Of a DNA stretch of 64,000 nt, positions 53,480 through 64,000 are shown piece after piece (position 1 is the stretch's first letter; every line of letters starts with the position of its first letter). The stretch spans positions 1 through 64,000 of the forward strand of contig VWPU01011645.1 in assembly GCA_013398955.1 (NCBI GenBank), given 5' to 3'. The notes beneath the pieces are model-generated. The model was not told where the DNA came from. It did no database searches and saw only the letters and a list, made by a program, of their open reading frames with translations. The translations under genes were made by a program, and so were the position numbers. The stretch is from Callaeas wilsoni (taxonomy: Eukaryota > Chordata > Aves > Passeriformes > Callaeidae).

Positions 53480-55062
53480 GAAATGCAGGAAGTAAACAGT
53501 AGGTGAGATTACTAAAGGCAGGTATAAAAAAAGAAGCATGTAAGAACAGAGGCATCAAGGACAAGAGGAAATCACTATACTTTTCTAGTAAAGAAAAGAC
53601 CAGTGGAGTGGGAAACATAGAGATGAAGGTCATAGTGTTTAATGATTTTTTTTTTTCATCTATCATCCCTATAGCAGTGATCAGGTGGTTAATGTCATTA
53701 ATTCCAAGGACAAAAGGAAAGAGCAAACCAGAGAGAAATTAGGCAGGCTCACCTTTACAACTGGCTGAGCTTCCTTGTCTGACACAAGAATATCTCTGAC
53801 TTGTCAGCAGTTATCACTGAGGCCTTGCAAGAAACAGCTGGGTTACCAAGAGTCTGGCAAACATCAAGGGAAAGGAAGGGACAATGAAAAGACAGAGAGA
53901 GTCAGAGGATCACGGAGATGCATTCTCTGAAAAATACTTCACAAATAAGCAAACAAACTTGGGAGGAACTGAAAGGTGAAAAGGTTAATATCCAGCTTGG
54001 GTCTGCCAAGCACTAATCATTTGAAACAAGAGGAGAAGCAGCAAATAGTAGCTATCTTTGCTTTAATCAGGTTTTGACAGTTCTACATCACAAGTTTCAC
54101 AAGAAAGCAGTCTAGTCTATATGCTATTTGCAAGCTATTCTGGTACCTGTACCTGCAGGTCAGTTGGAAAGGTTTTCTCTAAGTGAATGGATGCCCTGGA
54201 CAGGATGATGTGGGATGCTAGAGCCAGTTTTGCCCAGTGCTATCACTATCTGGATGACAGGAAAGGAGCCTTGCTAGATAACTCAGCAGATGATACTGCT
54301 GGGAGGAGCTGTAAGTACATTGCAGGAGTGCTTTAGAATTCAAAGTGCCCTTGGGAAACCTGTGAAATGGCCTGGAAAACACACAAGATGAATTTCCATG
54401 GTGAAAATGCAAGGTGCTGCATTTTGACAGGATTAATCACAAATCTGAGGTTGGTGAGAACAAAATTAAACAAAGCTGTGTCATGAGAAAAGGCAAACAT
54501 TGTGTGAGGTGTATAAAAAGTAGAGCTGAAGAGAGATACTTAGAGAAATACTACGTATCTTTTTCCTTGGCAATGGCTGTAATTTGAGATGTGTGTGGAC
54601 AAATTTGAGAATGTCCAAAGGAAAGCAACAAGAGGTCTAAAATAGCATGACCTTGGAGGAAATAGTGAAGAAATTAGCTTGGTGTGGTCTCAAGAAAAAC
54701 AGACGGGGGAGGGGATGGTAACAGCTTTTTAGTACATAAAGGCTGCTGTGAGGAGGAAAGGCGTAACCTGCCCTCTGCATCTGCAGGGGATAGGTCAAGA
54801 AGCACTGGAGTTCAGCTGCTGCAAAGGAAGTGTATAAAAATTTTCTGAGGCATTAGGGAAAACTTTCTAATGGTACAATTAGGAAAGCACTAGAATAGAT
54901 TGCCTGGGGAAGAAGTGGAGTCTCCAACACTGGCGGTCTCAACAATTTAGGCTAACATCTGTCGGGAACAACACACATATAACCAACCTGGCTGGGGGCC
55001 AGGGAAGTGACTACATGACCTCCTGAAGTCCCTTCCAGACCTGTTTTTCTCTGGTTCTAATC
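53480..55062 (+). mobile_element. Old, decayed CR1 LINE with ORF2 body and 3' end, plus strand
   Basis: Landmarks of CR1 ORF2 appear in order on plus: GAACAGAGGCATCAAGGACA (near 53545), AGCAGATGATACTGC and GGGAGGAGCTG (near 54285, the metal-binding A-D-D region of reverse transcriptase in family terms), GTCCAAAGGAAAGCAACAAG (near 54615), GTGGAGTCTCCAACACTGG (near 54918) and GACCTCCTGAAGTCCCTTCC (near 55018). It ends in TTTTTCTCTGGTTCTAAT. The frame is broken by many stops and indels. The tail and divergence suggest an old CR1 lineage. The 5' limit is vague; weak similarity may begin earlier. Confidence 0.8.
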
Positions 55063-56714
55063 ATTCAGGAGCCTCCCTCCCTGGCAATGCTCTGTACTTT
55101 TGGAATGAATCATTTGACATGCTGCTTGATTACTACCCTAGTTTCTTTGCATTCCTCTATATTAAGCTGTGGACTTGTGGATAATTCCTAGCTTATCTGA
55201 AAGAGAAGTAATGTTTCACTTCAAGTTCCTCCAGAAAATATTAGGGATGCCTCTTCAGTCACATTGTGTATCCATGTTTCAAGAAGTTTAAATTTAGGCG
55301 CTCCTCTGGACATTCCCAGATCCTAAAACCAGTGGCATGAGGAAGGAGAGCTGGAACATAAACTGCTGAAGGAGTGAGGAGCAGAGCTACAGCTTGTTGA
55401 GCTGCTGTGCGCCATGCAGGGACATGAGGCAGGCTGAGCTCTTACAACCTTCCTCCCCCTCCCCTGACAGACAGAAATCTGTAATTTCTCACTGACAAGA
55501 GGGGACTGAAGGATCAAGACACAGACCTGCCTTGTCTCCATAGCCCACCCAGAGATTCCGGGCGCTCAGAGATGCCACTCAGAGCAGGCAGTGGTTACCT
55601 GGCAGTACCTGAGCACAGCCTGCATCACTGAGACCTTCATGGTTGGATCTGTGCCCTGCTTGGTTTCCCAGACTGGGGGAAATACTACCAAGAGAATCTG
55701 CCGAACAAAAACCAAAGTATAGGAGTAGAGAAAAGGTAAAGAAATTTTATATCGACCCTGTGTTTTGTATCATCTCAAATCTGTTTTACCAGACTTTCCA
55801 GTATCCTCATAAGACATACAAAACAGCAACAACATTCTCAGAAATAATCATCTTTTAAAGTGCTTAGAAAATACCTGACCTAAGAGAAAAGAGCACTGTT
55901 AAGTGGACCATTTACCTTAATGTGCTATTTTTAGCTGAGTTGAAAGTACTCTGTCGAGGTGGACAGGGTCAGAAGCTGGTCCATCATCACTCCTCTCCTG
56001 TGGTACAGAACAAGCATGCCCATTCTGATCTCTTCCCCAGAAACCTCAGCACTGAGTTTGTCTTGCATTTCATCTCGTGTTGGCTGCAGCACAGAAACAC
56101 CTGCAGTCAGAGACAGCAGAGAGGTCTTCAGTGTTCAAAGCTTGCATCTAAAGGGAGGAAGGAGTGATGCTCATATACATATGAAGGAAGCATAACTCGG
56201 ACATCTTCAGAGAGCCGAGGCCTCAGTGAAGCCCATAAACCCAGGGGGAAAGAGAATGGGTGGCTGACAATGACCTCCCCCAAATGCTGTCAAACTGATC
56301 GCCTCTCCTAGGATTTTACTTTTCCACTATGTGTCTGTCTTCCTTTCATGTCAGCTGACACAGTTTGCCCTCAGTCAGTTCTTGTGGTAGCTCCAAAATC
56401 CTCATTCTTTATTCCTCTTTCATCTTACCCCTCATATTGCAGCAAGCATTCACAATTGCCAGCTCGCTGAAGGAAAGACTTGAGCTTTCTGAATTTCTTG
56501 GTGTCCTCAGAACACAAAACTCCAAAATAATGTCATTTGACTCCTCAGGCAAACACTTTGGTTGAGAGAGACTGTGATAAATCACATTTAAATTCAAGAA
56601 GAAATCGCCGTTCATGGCTGGCTCTGTACTGGCTTGGAGGTCAGTGGCATATGACTCCTTCTCCAGCAGAGCTTTAATTTGTTTAAGAGATGAGCAAATA
56701 GGTCAGAACACAGT
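55063..56714. other. Unique DNA, no gene recognised
   Basis: No repeat family, RNA gene or exon recognised. Short frames at 55643-55858 (plus) and 55323-55541 (minus) lack any domain I know. Confidence 0.5.
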
Positions 56715-56813
56715 CCTGGGCAACTAGCTCTAGGTGGCTCTGCTTGAGCAGGGGGGTTGGACCCAATGACCCCCAGATCAGCCTCAACCATAACGTGATT
56801 GTGTGATTCTGTG
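56715..56813 (+). mobile_element. CR1 LINE extreme 3' end, plus strand
   Basis: GGCAACTAGCTCTAGGTGGC, then TGCTTGAGCAGGGGGGTTGG and ACCCAATGACCCCCAGA, are the CR1 3' untranslated end. The piece finishes with the tail ATTGTGTGATTCTGTG at 56798-56813. Only about 100 bases remain, a severe 5' truncation. Confidence 0.9.
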
Positions 56814-56954
56814 CCTCCTTTAATTCCCAAGCCATCATTTCCTGAAATAGTCTGTTTCTTTCCTAACTGGTGTTTCAAGTGGTGCTTTCCAACCTTGTGC
56901 ATTAGATAGGTCAAATAGCAAACAACTGCCTGCAAACCCCAGTAAAATCATGAG

Positions 56955-57347
56955 TCCTATGATGAGCAGCTGAGGGAATTGAGGTTGTTTAGGCTGGGTA
57001 AAAAGGAGGCTCGGGGGAGACCCTATTGCTCTGTACAACTACCTGAAAGGAGGTTGTGGCAAGGTGGGGATCAGTCTCTTCTCCCAGGTGACTGCTGACA
57101 GGACAAGGGGACATGGCCTCAACCTGCACCAAGGGAGGTTCAGGTTGGACATCAGGAAGAATTTCTTCATGGAAAGGGCTCTTAAGAATTGGAATGAGCT
57201 GCCCGGGTACGTGGTGGAGTCATCACCCCTGGAGGTGTTCAAGAAACAACTGGATGTGTCACTTAGTGCTACGGTTTAGTTGGCAATGTGGTGCCTGGTC
57301 AAAGGTTGGTCTTTTAAAACCTAATGATTGCTACTGTGATTCTGTGA
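56955..57347 (+). mobile_element. CR1 LINE 3' part with ORF2 C-terminal frame open, plus strand
   Basis: The sequence starts at CCTATGATGAGCAGCTGAGG and ends in the tail ACTGTGATTCTGTGA. A frame at 57064-57279 stays open for 71 codons and reads through [20 protein letters not shown] and [20 protein letters not shown], the C terminus of CR1 ORF2. The intact frame and clear tail suggest a younger copy than the CR1 at 53.5-55 kb. No reverse-transcriptase core remains, so it cannot move on its own. Confidence 0.94.
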
Positions 57348-58309
57348 AAATCGTGCAGCCCCTATACCAGGTTTGCTTGGTTTGCCTCCTGAGGTTGCTA
57401 CATGTAACTGCTTAGTCAAACCTCCCAAAATGCTGAACACTAGCCGTGCTCCACACCCCTGTGAGGCACACCAATTTCTCAATAAGAAAATCCATTTTAG
57501 GAAATGTAGAGCATTTAGAAGAGTAGACCTTTAAACTGCAGTGTTTTCAGACTTGGTGACAGCAAAGCTGCTAGTCTTGCTGCCATCCCACACATGCAGC
57601 TATGCATTACAAAGACAAGAAGCAGTCACACAGAAAATGGTGTCTGTGCCTTACTCAAAACCTGCTGTTCGTCTGGTGGCATCAGTGCTTTATTTAGGTC
57701 ACTTTATAAAAAGGATAAATTAAGCCTCAGGGCAGAATTGTATCCTTTGACTCTGTAGGCAGAATCTGTTCTCATGCTGGAGTAAATGGTGATGGCTTTA
57801 GTTTGTTGACGATAACAGAGATCTTGTTATAATACACTTGAGTGTACTCCAGTGGAAAGCAGGACTTGATCTTTTAAGAGAAACAAATAATCTAAAATCT
57901 TCACATTATTTCCTCAAGTTTCACTAGCTGAAAAAAAAATCCAACAAAACAAAACATGAGCAGGAATAATAATTTTTTTTTTTCCTCATTTCACTGCTGT
58001 GCGCCCAAGGATCTCTACTAGGTTACACCGATTCCTCAATAAGGAAAGATTTTCATTTGCACCAAGGCCTTTTTTAGAAAGAATCTGCTGCAGAATTAAG
58101 CCTAATAGCACAAAATGCTTTCAGTAGCAAAAATTCCCTAAGATGAAGAAGTTAGTTAGAAACCTGACCAGCCAATACATAGCTGAAGTTATGTCTAGTT
58201 CTAGCTATATAATACCAGTTAATTAAAGTACACAAGTACAGCTATCCCTTTTCCCGCCCTTATTTTGTTGTTTCGTTCATCTTTGCAGTTTAATTACAGT
58301 TTTAAGGAA
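57348..58309. other. Unique DNA, no gene recognised
   Basis: AT-rich, with an A run near 57929 and a T run near 57972. Nothing else is recognised. Confidence 0.5.
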
Positions 58310-58315
58310 TTTTAT
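58310..58315. repeat. Left target-site duplication (TTTTAT) of the solo LTR
   Basis: TTTTAT here matches 58783-58788 exactly, and the shared word extends to ATTTTAT if the last LTR base is counted. Duplications of 6 bp are made by betaretrovirus/ERVK-like and some alpharetrovirus integrases. Confidence 0.65.
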
Positions 58316-58496
58316 AGCCGCGGTCCGGTGGTGAGTTCAGGTCAGGCTAGCTCAGCACACGGAGGCGACCGCCACGGCAGGAGACACGAGGGTGTCCTCG
58401 CTGGCAGCAACTCTCGGTGGCTCAGCACTGACACAAGGCGGAGTACGGCGCGGAAGACAAAGAGGCGGGAGAGGTCTTCTGTATGGGTCTCCAAGG

Positions 58497-58502
58497 TTTA
58501 TT
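58497..58502 (-). promoter_or_regulatory. Polyadenylation signal AATAAA of the solo LTR
   Basis: The plus strand reads TTTATT, within GGAATAAACC on the minus strand. It follows the TATA-like box and precedes the CpG-rich U5. Confidence 0.45.
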
Positions 58503-58553
58503 CCCTCAAAGGGGTCCAAGGACAGAAGAACGTCAAGGGGTGGAGAGCAGGGA

Positions 58554-58563
58554 CTCTTATAGG
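58554..58563 (-). promoter_or_regulatory. TATA-like box of the minus-strand solo LTR
   Basis: The minus strand reads CCTATAAGAG. It lies about 52 bases before the AATAAA of the same LTR (58502-58497), a spacing typical of compact retroviral R regions. Use is unproven. Confidence 0.45.
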
Positions 58564-58584
58564 GCTAAGGTGGGGACCAGGATA

Positions 58585-58676
58585 CAACTAATGGGAGAAG
58601 GACAAGAGGGACAGGAGCAGAACCGGATCGGAGGAGAACAACCAATGGGGTGAAGGCTCCAAAACCAACCAATGGG
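58585..58676 (-). repeat. Three CAAC(C/T)AATGGG units in the LTR U3
   Basis: The units at 58585-58595 (CTAAT variant), 58639-58649 and 58666-58676 contain CCAAT on plus, that is ATTGG on the LTR sense strand. The last two are 27 bases apart. Repeated inverted CCAAT boxes are a common U3 enhancer arrangement. Confidence 0.6.
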
Positions 58677-58782
58677 GATACAGAACTGGGGGAACTTTCC
58701 AGAACAGGGACTTGGATTGACAAGGGGAGGGTACAACATCCTGACTGACAGGGCTGGGGGAGGAGAATGAGGTACTGCAACA

Positions 58783-58788
58783 TTTTAT
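58783..58788. repeat. Right target-site duplication (TTTTAT) of the solo LTR
   Basis: This is the partner of the copy at 58310-58315 and directly follows the LTR terminus GCAACA on the plus strand. Confidence 0.65.
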
Positions 58789-61077
58789 GTCCCCTTTTTT
58801 TTCTTTAAACATTCAAATGTTTAAACAAACTTGCCAGAATAAATGGTATATCACACCCCATGCAGCTGAAATACTTGTCTTGCTCCTATCACAGAAGGTC
58901 TGTGTAACTTTCTGTTCTTCAAAATACTGTCAGGAAATTTTGTAAAAAACTTCATCCACATTAGGAGGTTTTCAAACCATGTATTTTGAAGGTGAATGTC
59001 TTAAGGAGCGCCTGTATGAGCTCAAGGCAAATCCTAATGATGCTGGTAAAAAACACCCTATCAAACAAGTATGAAACCCTTGTGACTTGGTGGGCTATCT
59101 AGACACAGGATTAGTATGAGAACTTGCTGTGAGAGCAACCCATTTCCATGGATTGACCATATCTTCCATCCCTTGCCCAGTGCCTACCCGATGCCTCTTC
59201 TCTTTCTCCTCAGACGTCATCACTGATACCAATTGCCTTCTCACCAGCAAATGTGAACAGTAGGAACAACTTCCTTCACAGCTTAGGTAATGCTTAAAGC
59301 ATGGCTTGTTTTGCCAGAAAGCAAGAAAGTACCCTTTACCTTAGGTGTTGCTGTTAAATCTCTGGAAAGGAAAGCTTTCAGAACAGATTTTGTGTCTGTG
59401 CTCCTTTCCTTGCGCAAGAGCAGCAGGAGATTTTGGAATTATCTGTCTTCTTCTCAAGTGATATTTGCAGGCCTGTCCTTGCATCAATAGGGCAATAAAG
59501 ATATTTCTTACAATTTATAAGTTAGTGGCCCTACCTAAGATACAGCTACAGTGAATTGTCCAACAAATATTTGTGTAAAGTTATTTCTGTGGTTTCTTTT
59601 TTAGTGAATAGTAGGTCACCAAACCTTGAATCTACCTGTAGGATAAAGTTGGTTTTCTTCTGAGTCTCATTTGAACAATGGCTTTAAGCTACCCTAACAG
59701 TAAGTGACTGCACCACATCTTTCCAAAACAACATGGGTTGTCATTTTCAGATGAACCCAATTTAAAAAGTGCAACTGATTTATACTCTTAAAAGAGTTTA
59801 AAAATATAAATATCTAAAACAGAACCAAAACATTCTGAAATTACTAATTTTATTTTTTAATGAGGATGGCCAGAAATTTGGTTTGGCCAATTGTTTTGCA
59901 GTAAATGTTTGATATTTTAAAATATTTTTGGCTTCAGTTCAAGTGGGACAAAAAACTTATGGATGACATATGAAGATGAAAGAGAAAATTAACATGGAGA
60001 TGTTGGTATGTGCATACAATCCTGTGTGCTTGTTTCAGTATTTGCTGCTATCCCAGTGTGAATTGAGAAGAATGGGATAACTGATCCTTAGAGGCACGTA
60101 TAAGCAAAAGATGAAAACCCTATTGATTTTTATTGTGCACTGTGTCTGTCATTCACAAAGCCCTCCCTTTTTTAGAAGGACATTTTCAACGCTAGAGCTG
60201 CCTTTAGTGAACTCCAGTTAGATATTTCCTCTTGACCACTCTAAGTTATTTGCAGAGGGATTTTTTCTTAAACTTGAAATGAAGGAATTTACTTGCCTTT
60301 GAGAAACATGTCCTGGATTTTTCACAGTAACACCCTTTTTTTTCACTCAGTCTGGATCTGTGTCCTACAAGTGGGCTCTAGCAAGCCTGAGAGCAGATAG
60401 CTGCTTTTCTAACATGTCAGCAACATATGTACATGTCAATCCATGTTACACAGGAAAGAAGATATCATTTTAGTGAGGAGTTCCTGTAAATTTCAGTTTC
60501 CATACTAACAGGAAAAATAAGACTCCTTGGGAAGTTTATGGCCTGAAGAGTGACAAATACTTGCAATGCACAAAGACATGGTTCCCAGATAGTATTTACT
60601 GCAGTACAGCTCTCCAGCCCACATGGCTTGCATCAAGAAAAGCAGGCTGGAGGCTAGCACTTGGTACAAGGAGGGAAAAATGACTGGAAAAAAAAAGGAT
60701 GAAAGCTTTCCCGAGCAGTCTGCTGAGCGCAAACCTCTGCCTTCTACTGAGGAAGAATTTCCAAGTGGATGTCATCCAAGAATGATTTGATTCCCCAGAG
60801 AGGTCTGTACCCTGGTTTCAAGGCACGAGCAGCGCCCATGCCTGCTAACAGCTGTCCCTTCGCCTGGCTCCATCTGTGAGCGCTCAGGAGCCCACTCCTG
60901 AGCTCCTGCCACACTTGGCAGCTCCTCCCTTACTTCAGCATGGCACAGCGGACGGCAGCGTCTCATCCCATCTACTCCCGGGCTCATCTAAAATCTGCAT
61001 GGCATCATCATCTTGACACCAGTTTGCAGTGCAGGAGCTTGTTCACTGCCTTAAGCCTCAATAAGTTTCTTTAGCCA
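58789..61077. other. Unique DNA, no gene recognised
   Basis: AT-rich for the most part, with a GC-richer patch at about 60820-60980. That patch contains a perfect 9-bp hairpin (60882-60890 with 60895-60903, 4-base loop). No repeat family or gene is recognised. Confidence 0.5.
60882..60903. repeat. Perfect 9-bp hairpin with CCCA loop
   Basis: GCTCAGGAG (60882-60890) pairs perfectly with CTCCTGAGC (60895-60903). It is short, so chance is a fair explanation. Confidence 0.7.
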
Positions 61078-61285
61078 CAAGAAGGGGAGAGGGGTTGAGA
61101 GGGGACCTCATCACTATCAGTGTCTGAAGGGAGGGTGTCAAGTGGATGGAGACACCACTTCTCAGTGGTGCCAAGCACTTAGCACAACATGCAATGGGCA
61201 GAAACTGATGCACAGGAAGTTCCACCTGAACACAAGGAAAAACTTTTTCACTGTGGCGGGGCACTGGAACAGACGAGCAAGGACC
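61078..61285 (+). mobile_element. CR1 LINE internal piece (ORF2 C-terminal region), plus strand
   Basis: GAGGGGACCTCATCACTATC, then TGTCTGAAGGGAGGGTGTCA, AGGAAGTTCCACCTGAACAC and GGGCACTGGAACAGACGAG are the CR1 ORF2 C-terminal coding segment, the same region that lies in minus orientation at 41.8-42.1 kb. It is truncated on both sides with no tail, and the frame is damaged. Confidence 0.88.
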
Positions 61286-63540
61286 CATTGCTCTTAATAC
61301 TTTTATGCTATTCCTGTCAAACCAAAAGTCTCTTCCAAAAATAACTAGCCAGCCACATTTTGTCTTGAATGCCTTAAAACTGGAAGTCAACTGCTACAAA
61401 GGAACCCTGTTGCCTTCCAGGGTACCTGTGGCCAAAATGAAGACAGCTCAGTGTAACCAGAGGTTACACTGTTTACATCTGGCAACTCACCTTACTGTGA
61501 AGGTGAAGGGTACCTTACTTACTGAAGCTGTCCAGGGTATGATGCAAGGCTGAAATTTACTCTGAGGGACACATATGGGGTTTCAGTTCACAGTAACTTT
61601 GCTTCAGCTGTTCACAGAGAGGGGAGAGCAGCAAGTGGCTGCATTTGTACAAAAGTATACCTGCTGTTTGCACATCTCCATCTTCTGGGCAGCTCTGAGG
61701 CATCTCAGGAGGACTTCACCAGAGGTCTAACAGCATATGAAATTATCACAAGTCTAGTTCGTGTAGAGAAGGATTCTCCTGAAAGAGTCTGTGATTCTTT
61801 CCCTCGATGTTCCCCAAGACTCACTGGCTGCTTGCAGAGCTGTAATGAAGGTGAGAACTGAGCCACTGAGAACATTCTAGATATTCGCTGTCTTATATTA
61901 AAGCACATATGTATTGTCAGTTTATATTTATGTATTTCATAACATGAGTGCATGTGTTTCATTACAATGCGGAGTGTAATTTTAAGGTATTAAGGGAAGT
62001 ACACCCAGCACAAGTCACAACCCTGCAGACATACCACAATGGTGTAGAGCTTCATCTCCTGAGCCTGGGAGACCTGCGGGTTCAGGTGAGCAGGAGTTAG
62101 GGGACAGGTGTTCCCATCAGGAGAAAGACACCATCGCTCTCTGGACTCATTAGGAGAAACACTGTCGAGGCCTCCAGAGTCATGCAAGAGTCATTACTTA
62201 GTGCCCATTTCCTGCATTTCAAAGAGTAATTATATTTACAAAACAACAGCTTTTTCTTTCTCTCAGTTTTTCTCCAAAACTTCTTAGCTGTGCTCTCTTT
62301 CTGGCTTATATTTTGAATGTGCCTTGGCAGCAAGAGCCTCAGCTTCTTTAATTTATTACCTCTGTTTATGGAATATGGAGAGTGGGCCAACTTTATTTCT
62401 TACATTAAGTGAATCAGTGCAAATGCAATCACTTTTGGATATCCACTGTATAAAATAAGCATATTTAGATGATCAAATAAGTGTTCCCATATGCATGTTG
62501 GCTGGTATTTCGTGCTGGTATAGCATTCTTATTTTTCTTATGTGGTGTCCTTTGTCTTCTTTTCTTCCCTTTTTGACTGCGTTTGGTCAGTTATTCAGGA
62601 AAAAATTTACTTGTACCTTAAAAGAAATACTGTCTATTCAGCATATGGCATTTATAGATCTTCAGAAATTTTTTAGGGAGGCGTGCTTCAGATTAGTGGT
62701 CTCTCTCCTTCGGGGATGGTTTTAATTTGTTAGCACTTTGGATCTGTAGTCTTGAGGTAGCTCCATTTTCAGTCAATAAAATGGTTAGTGAAATGAGGGT
62801 AAAATATTATAATTGTGCTCTTCAAATCAGATTTTTATGTGGGTTTTTTTCCTCCTGGTATGTAAAGCTGTCATTCTGAGAGGAATTTTTCCTGTTTTCT
62901 TTTAATCTTTGGTGCATGTGCCAAGAGCGATGATTTTGAACATGAATTACCACAATGACTCAAAGTCAAACTGCTGGTAGGCTGTGACCCTGGGATGGGA
63001 AGGGAGCCAAAAGCAGCCCAGCTTCGACTCCAGAGTTTCCGACTGAAGTCTGCCACCCTGTCTACACCCCTCACCTCTGCTCATAGCACATCGCCTCTTC
63101 GGGACCCCAGGTGCAAAGTGCCAAACCACTCCTAAGGAAAGCCAGCCATATTAGTAAAGGCAAAAATGTACTTGAACCACAAGGGCTGCTGGCTGCCGGC
63201 ATCCTGCAAAGCAACAGCTGTGTCAGAGCCAGGCTGGCCATCCACTGACCCACCTTTACCCATCAGTGATGTACGGCCAAAGCCCTCAGCTGTGGTGCTC
63301 TGTGAAAGGAATGCAGGGATGTACAAATGCCACTCAAACCTGGGCCAACGGCAGCCAGCTGTGGCAACACCACCGTGGAAACAGCTGAAGAAGGAGTCAG
63401 CAATCTGCCTAATCTGTCACGGGTGCATATTAAAGTCTGTCCAGCAGAAACTTTTGAAAATGGCGTTGCCTGTGTGGAGCAAATGAGAAGAGCAATGCAG
63501 GAGGATGCTGATGGTTTGCTGCAGTAACCAGGGAAACAGG
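61286..63540. other. Unique DNA, no gene recognised
   Basis: No repeat family is recognised. The GC-richer part at 62960-63530 has a 66-codon plus frame (63327-63527) and overlapping frames on both strands. Codon content and splice context do not support an exon, but this is the least certain gene-free call in the window. Confidence 0.45.
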
Positions 63541-63890
63541 TGCCCCTCAGGACCTTGGAACTCATCCAGTCCACCCCAGTCCCAAGGCAGAATCCTTATC
63601 TGGTCAGTCAGGCAGACATTTGTATAGCCTGACCATAATAACTCTCTCGTCACAGGGATTTCAAACCCTCCCAGGTAGTCCTTACTGGGGCTCCAACATT
63701 CTTTCCAGGAAAAAGGTTTTCCCAGTGTGCAATCTAAAGCATTGCTACAACTTCAGCTCATTGTTTTCTTTGCCTTTGCTCACGGACATGGAGAACAAAT
63801 TATTCTCTTTGTTCTACAGCACATTTTTACACACTACAACCATGTTTTCCCATTATTTTTTCCTTTCCTCCCACCGAAATACATGGGCAT
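63541..63890 (-). mobile_element. Old CR1 LINE relic, minus strand
   Basis: The plus strand shows CR1-complement landmarks in order: TCCAGTCCACCCCAGTCCCA, AAGGCAGAATCCTTATCTGG, CAGGCAGACATTTGTATAGC, TCAAACCCTCCCAGG and GCATTGCTACAACTTCAGC. Similarity is weak and fades toward 63890. The layout resembles the old CR1 lineage at 53.5-55 kb, in the opposite orientation. Confidence 0.62.
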
Positions 63891-64000
63891 TGCCAGTGGT
63901 TGCCTTCCTTACTTCCTTGCTATGGACTTGGCCTCTATGTGAACAGCAGCGTGCATGACAGAGAGACAATACACAGCTTGTGGGACAAACCATAGTGGAA

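Larger units (their letters stand above)
58316..58782 (-). mobile_element. Solo LTR of an endogenous retrovirus, minus strand, CpG-rich
   Basis: On minus the block starts TGTTGCAGTACC at 58782. It has a U3 with repeated ATTGG boxes, a TATA-like CCTATAAGAG (58563-58554), AATAAA (58502-58497), and then a CpG-rich U5 ending GGACCGCGGCT at 58316. The bases TTTTAT lie directly outside both ends (58310-58315 and 58783-58788), a 6-bp target duplication as made by ERVK/alpha-like retroviruses. The length of 467 bp suits such an LTR. The 3' end is CT in place of the usual CA. No gag, pol or env sequence is attached, so the interior was probably lost by LTR-LTR recombination. Family name not assigned. 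Confidence 0.75.

Noticed and set aside
62960..63530. GC-richer segment with open frames on both strands, considered as an exon
   Set aside because: No known protein similarity, no convincing splice pair, and competing frames of similar length on both strands.

Overview
This window reads as a stretch of bird nuclear DNA that is intergenic or lies inside a very large intron. The strongest pointer is the interspersed-repeat set. There are at least eight CR1 LINE copies, several ending in the bird-typical tail of repeated ATTCT(A/G)TGATT-like units, plus three LTR-type endogenous retroviral repeats of avian style. I see no Alu, L1 or other mammal-typical repeat. Species cannot be told from this. 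No protein-coding gene, rRNA or tRNA could be supported. The longest open frames are stop-free by chance, lie in T-rich or repeat DNA, often lack an ATG, and resemble no family I recognise.

Layout. Positions 1-995 hold a minus-strand LTR-like repeat that may run off the left edge. From about 1 to 50 kb the DNA is mostly unique, AT-rich and repeat-poor. It has only three recognisable CR1 fragments (7975-8255, 28506-29335, 41653-42120), a 74-bp CCAT microsatellite (40558-40631), two long alternating purine/pyrimidine tracts (23019-23058 and 40146-40183), and a few hairpins. Two blocks in this part (about 43560-44300 and 48180-48700) look like conserved non-coding elements: homeodomain-type AT cores and, in the first, retained CpGs and an RFX/CCAAT-like site. 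Conservation itself cannot be seen from one sequence.

From about 50.4 kb to the right edge the window becomes repeat-rich. In order it holds a minus CR1 (50396-51195), a plus-strand LTR with CCAAT, TATA and polyadenylation signals (about 52467-52940), a long decayed plus CR1 (about 53480-55062), two plus CR1 3' ends (56715-56813 and 56955-57347), a CpG-rich minus-strand solo LTR flanked by TTTTAT on both sides (58316-58782), a short plus CR1 piece (61078-61285), and an old minus CR1 at the edge (about 63541-63890).

No set of genes working together is present. The most interesting non-repeat signal is a long inverted repeat at 48741-48854 (24 of 27 arm bases match, 60-base spacer). I found nothing that supports a new multi-gene biological system here. 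Family names for repeats are from memory of consensus patterns, not from a search.
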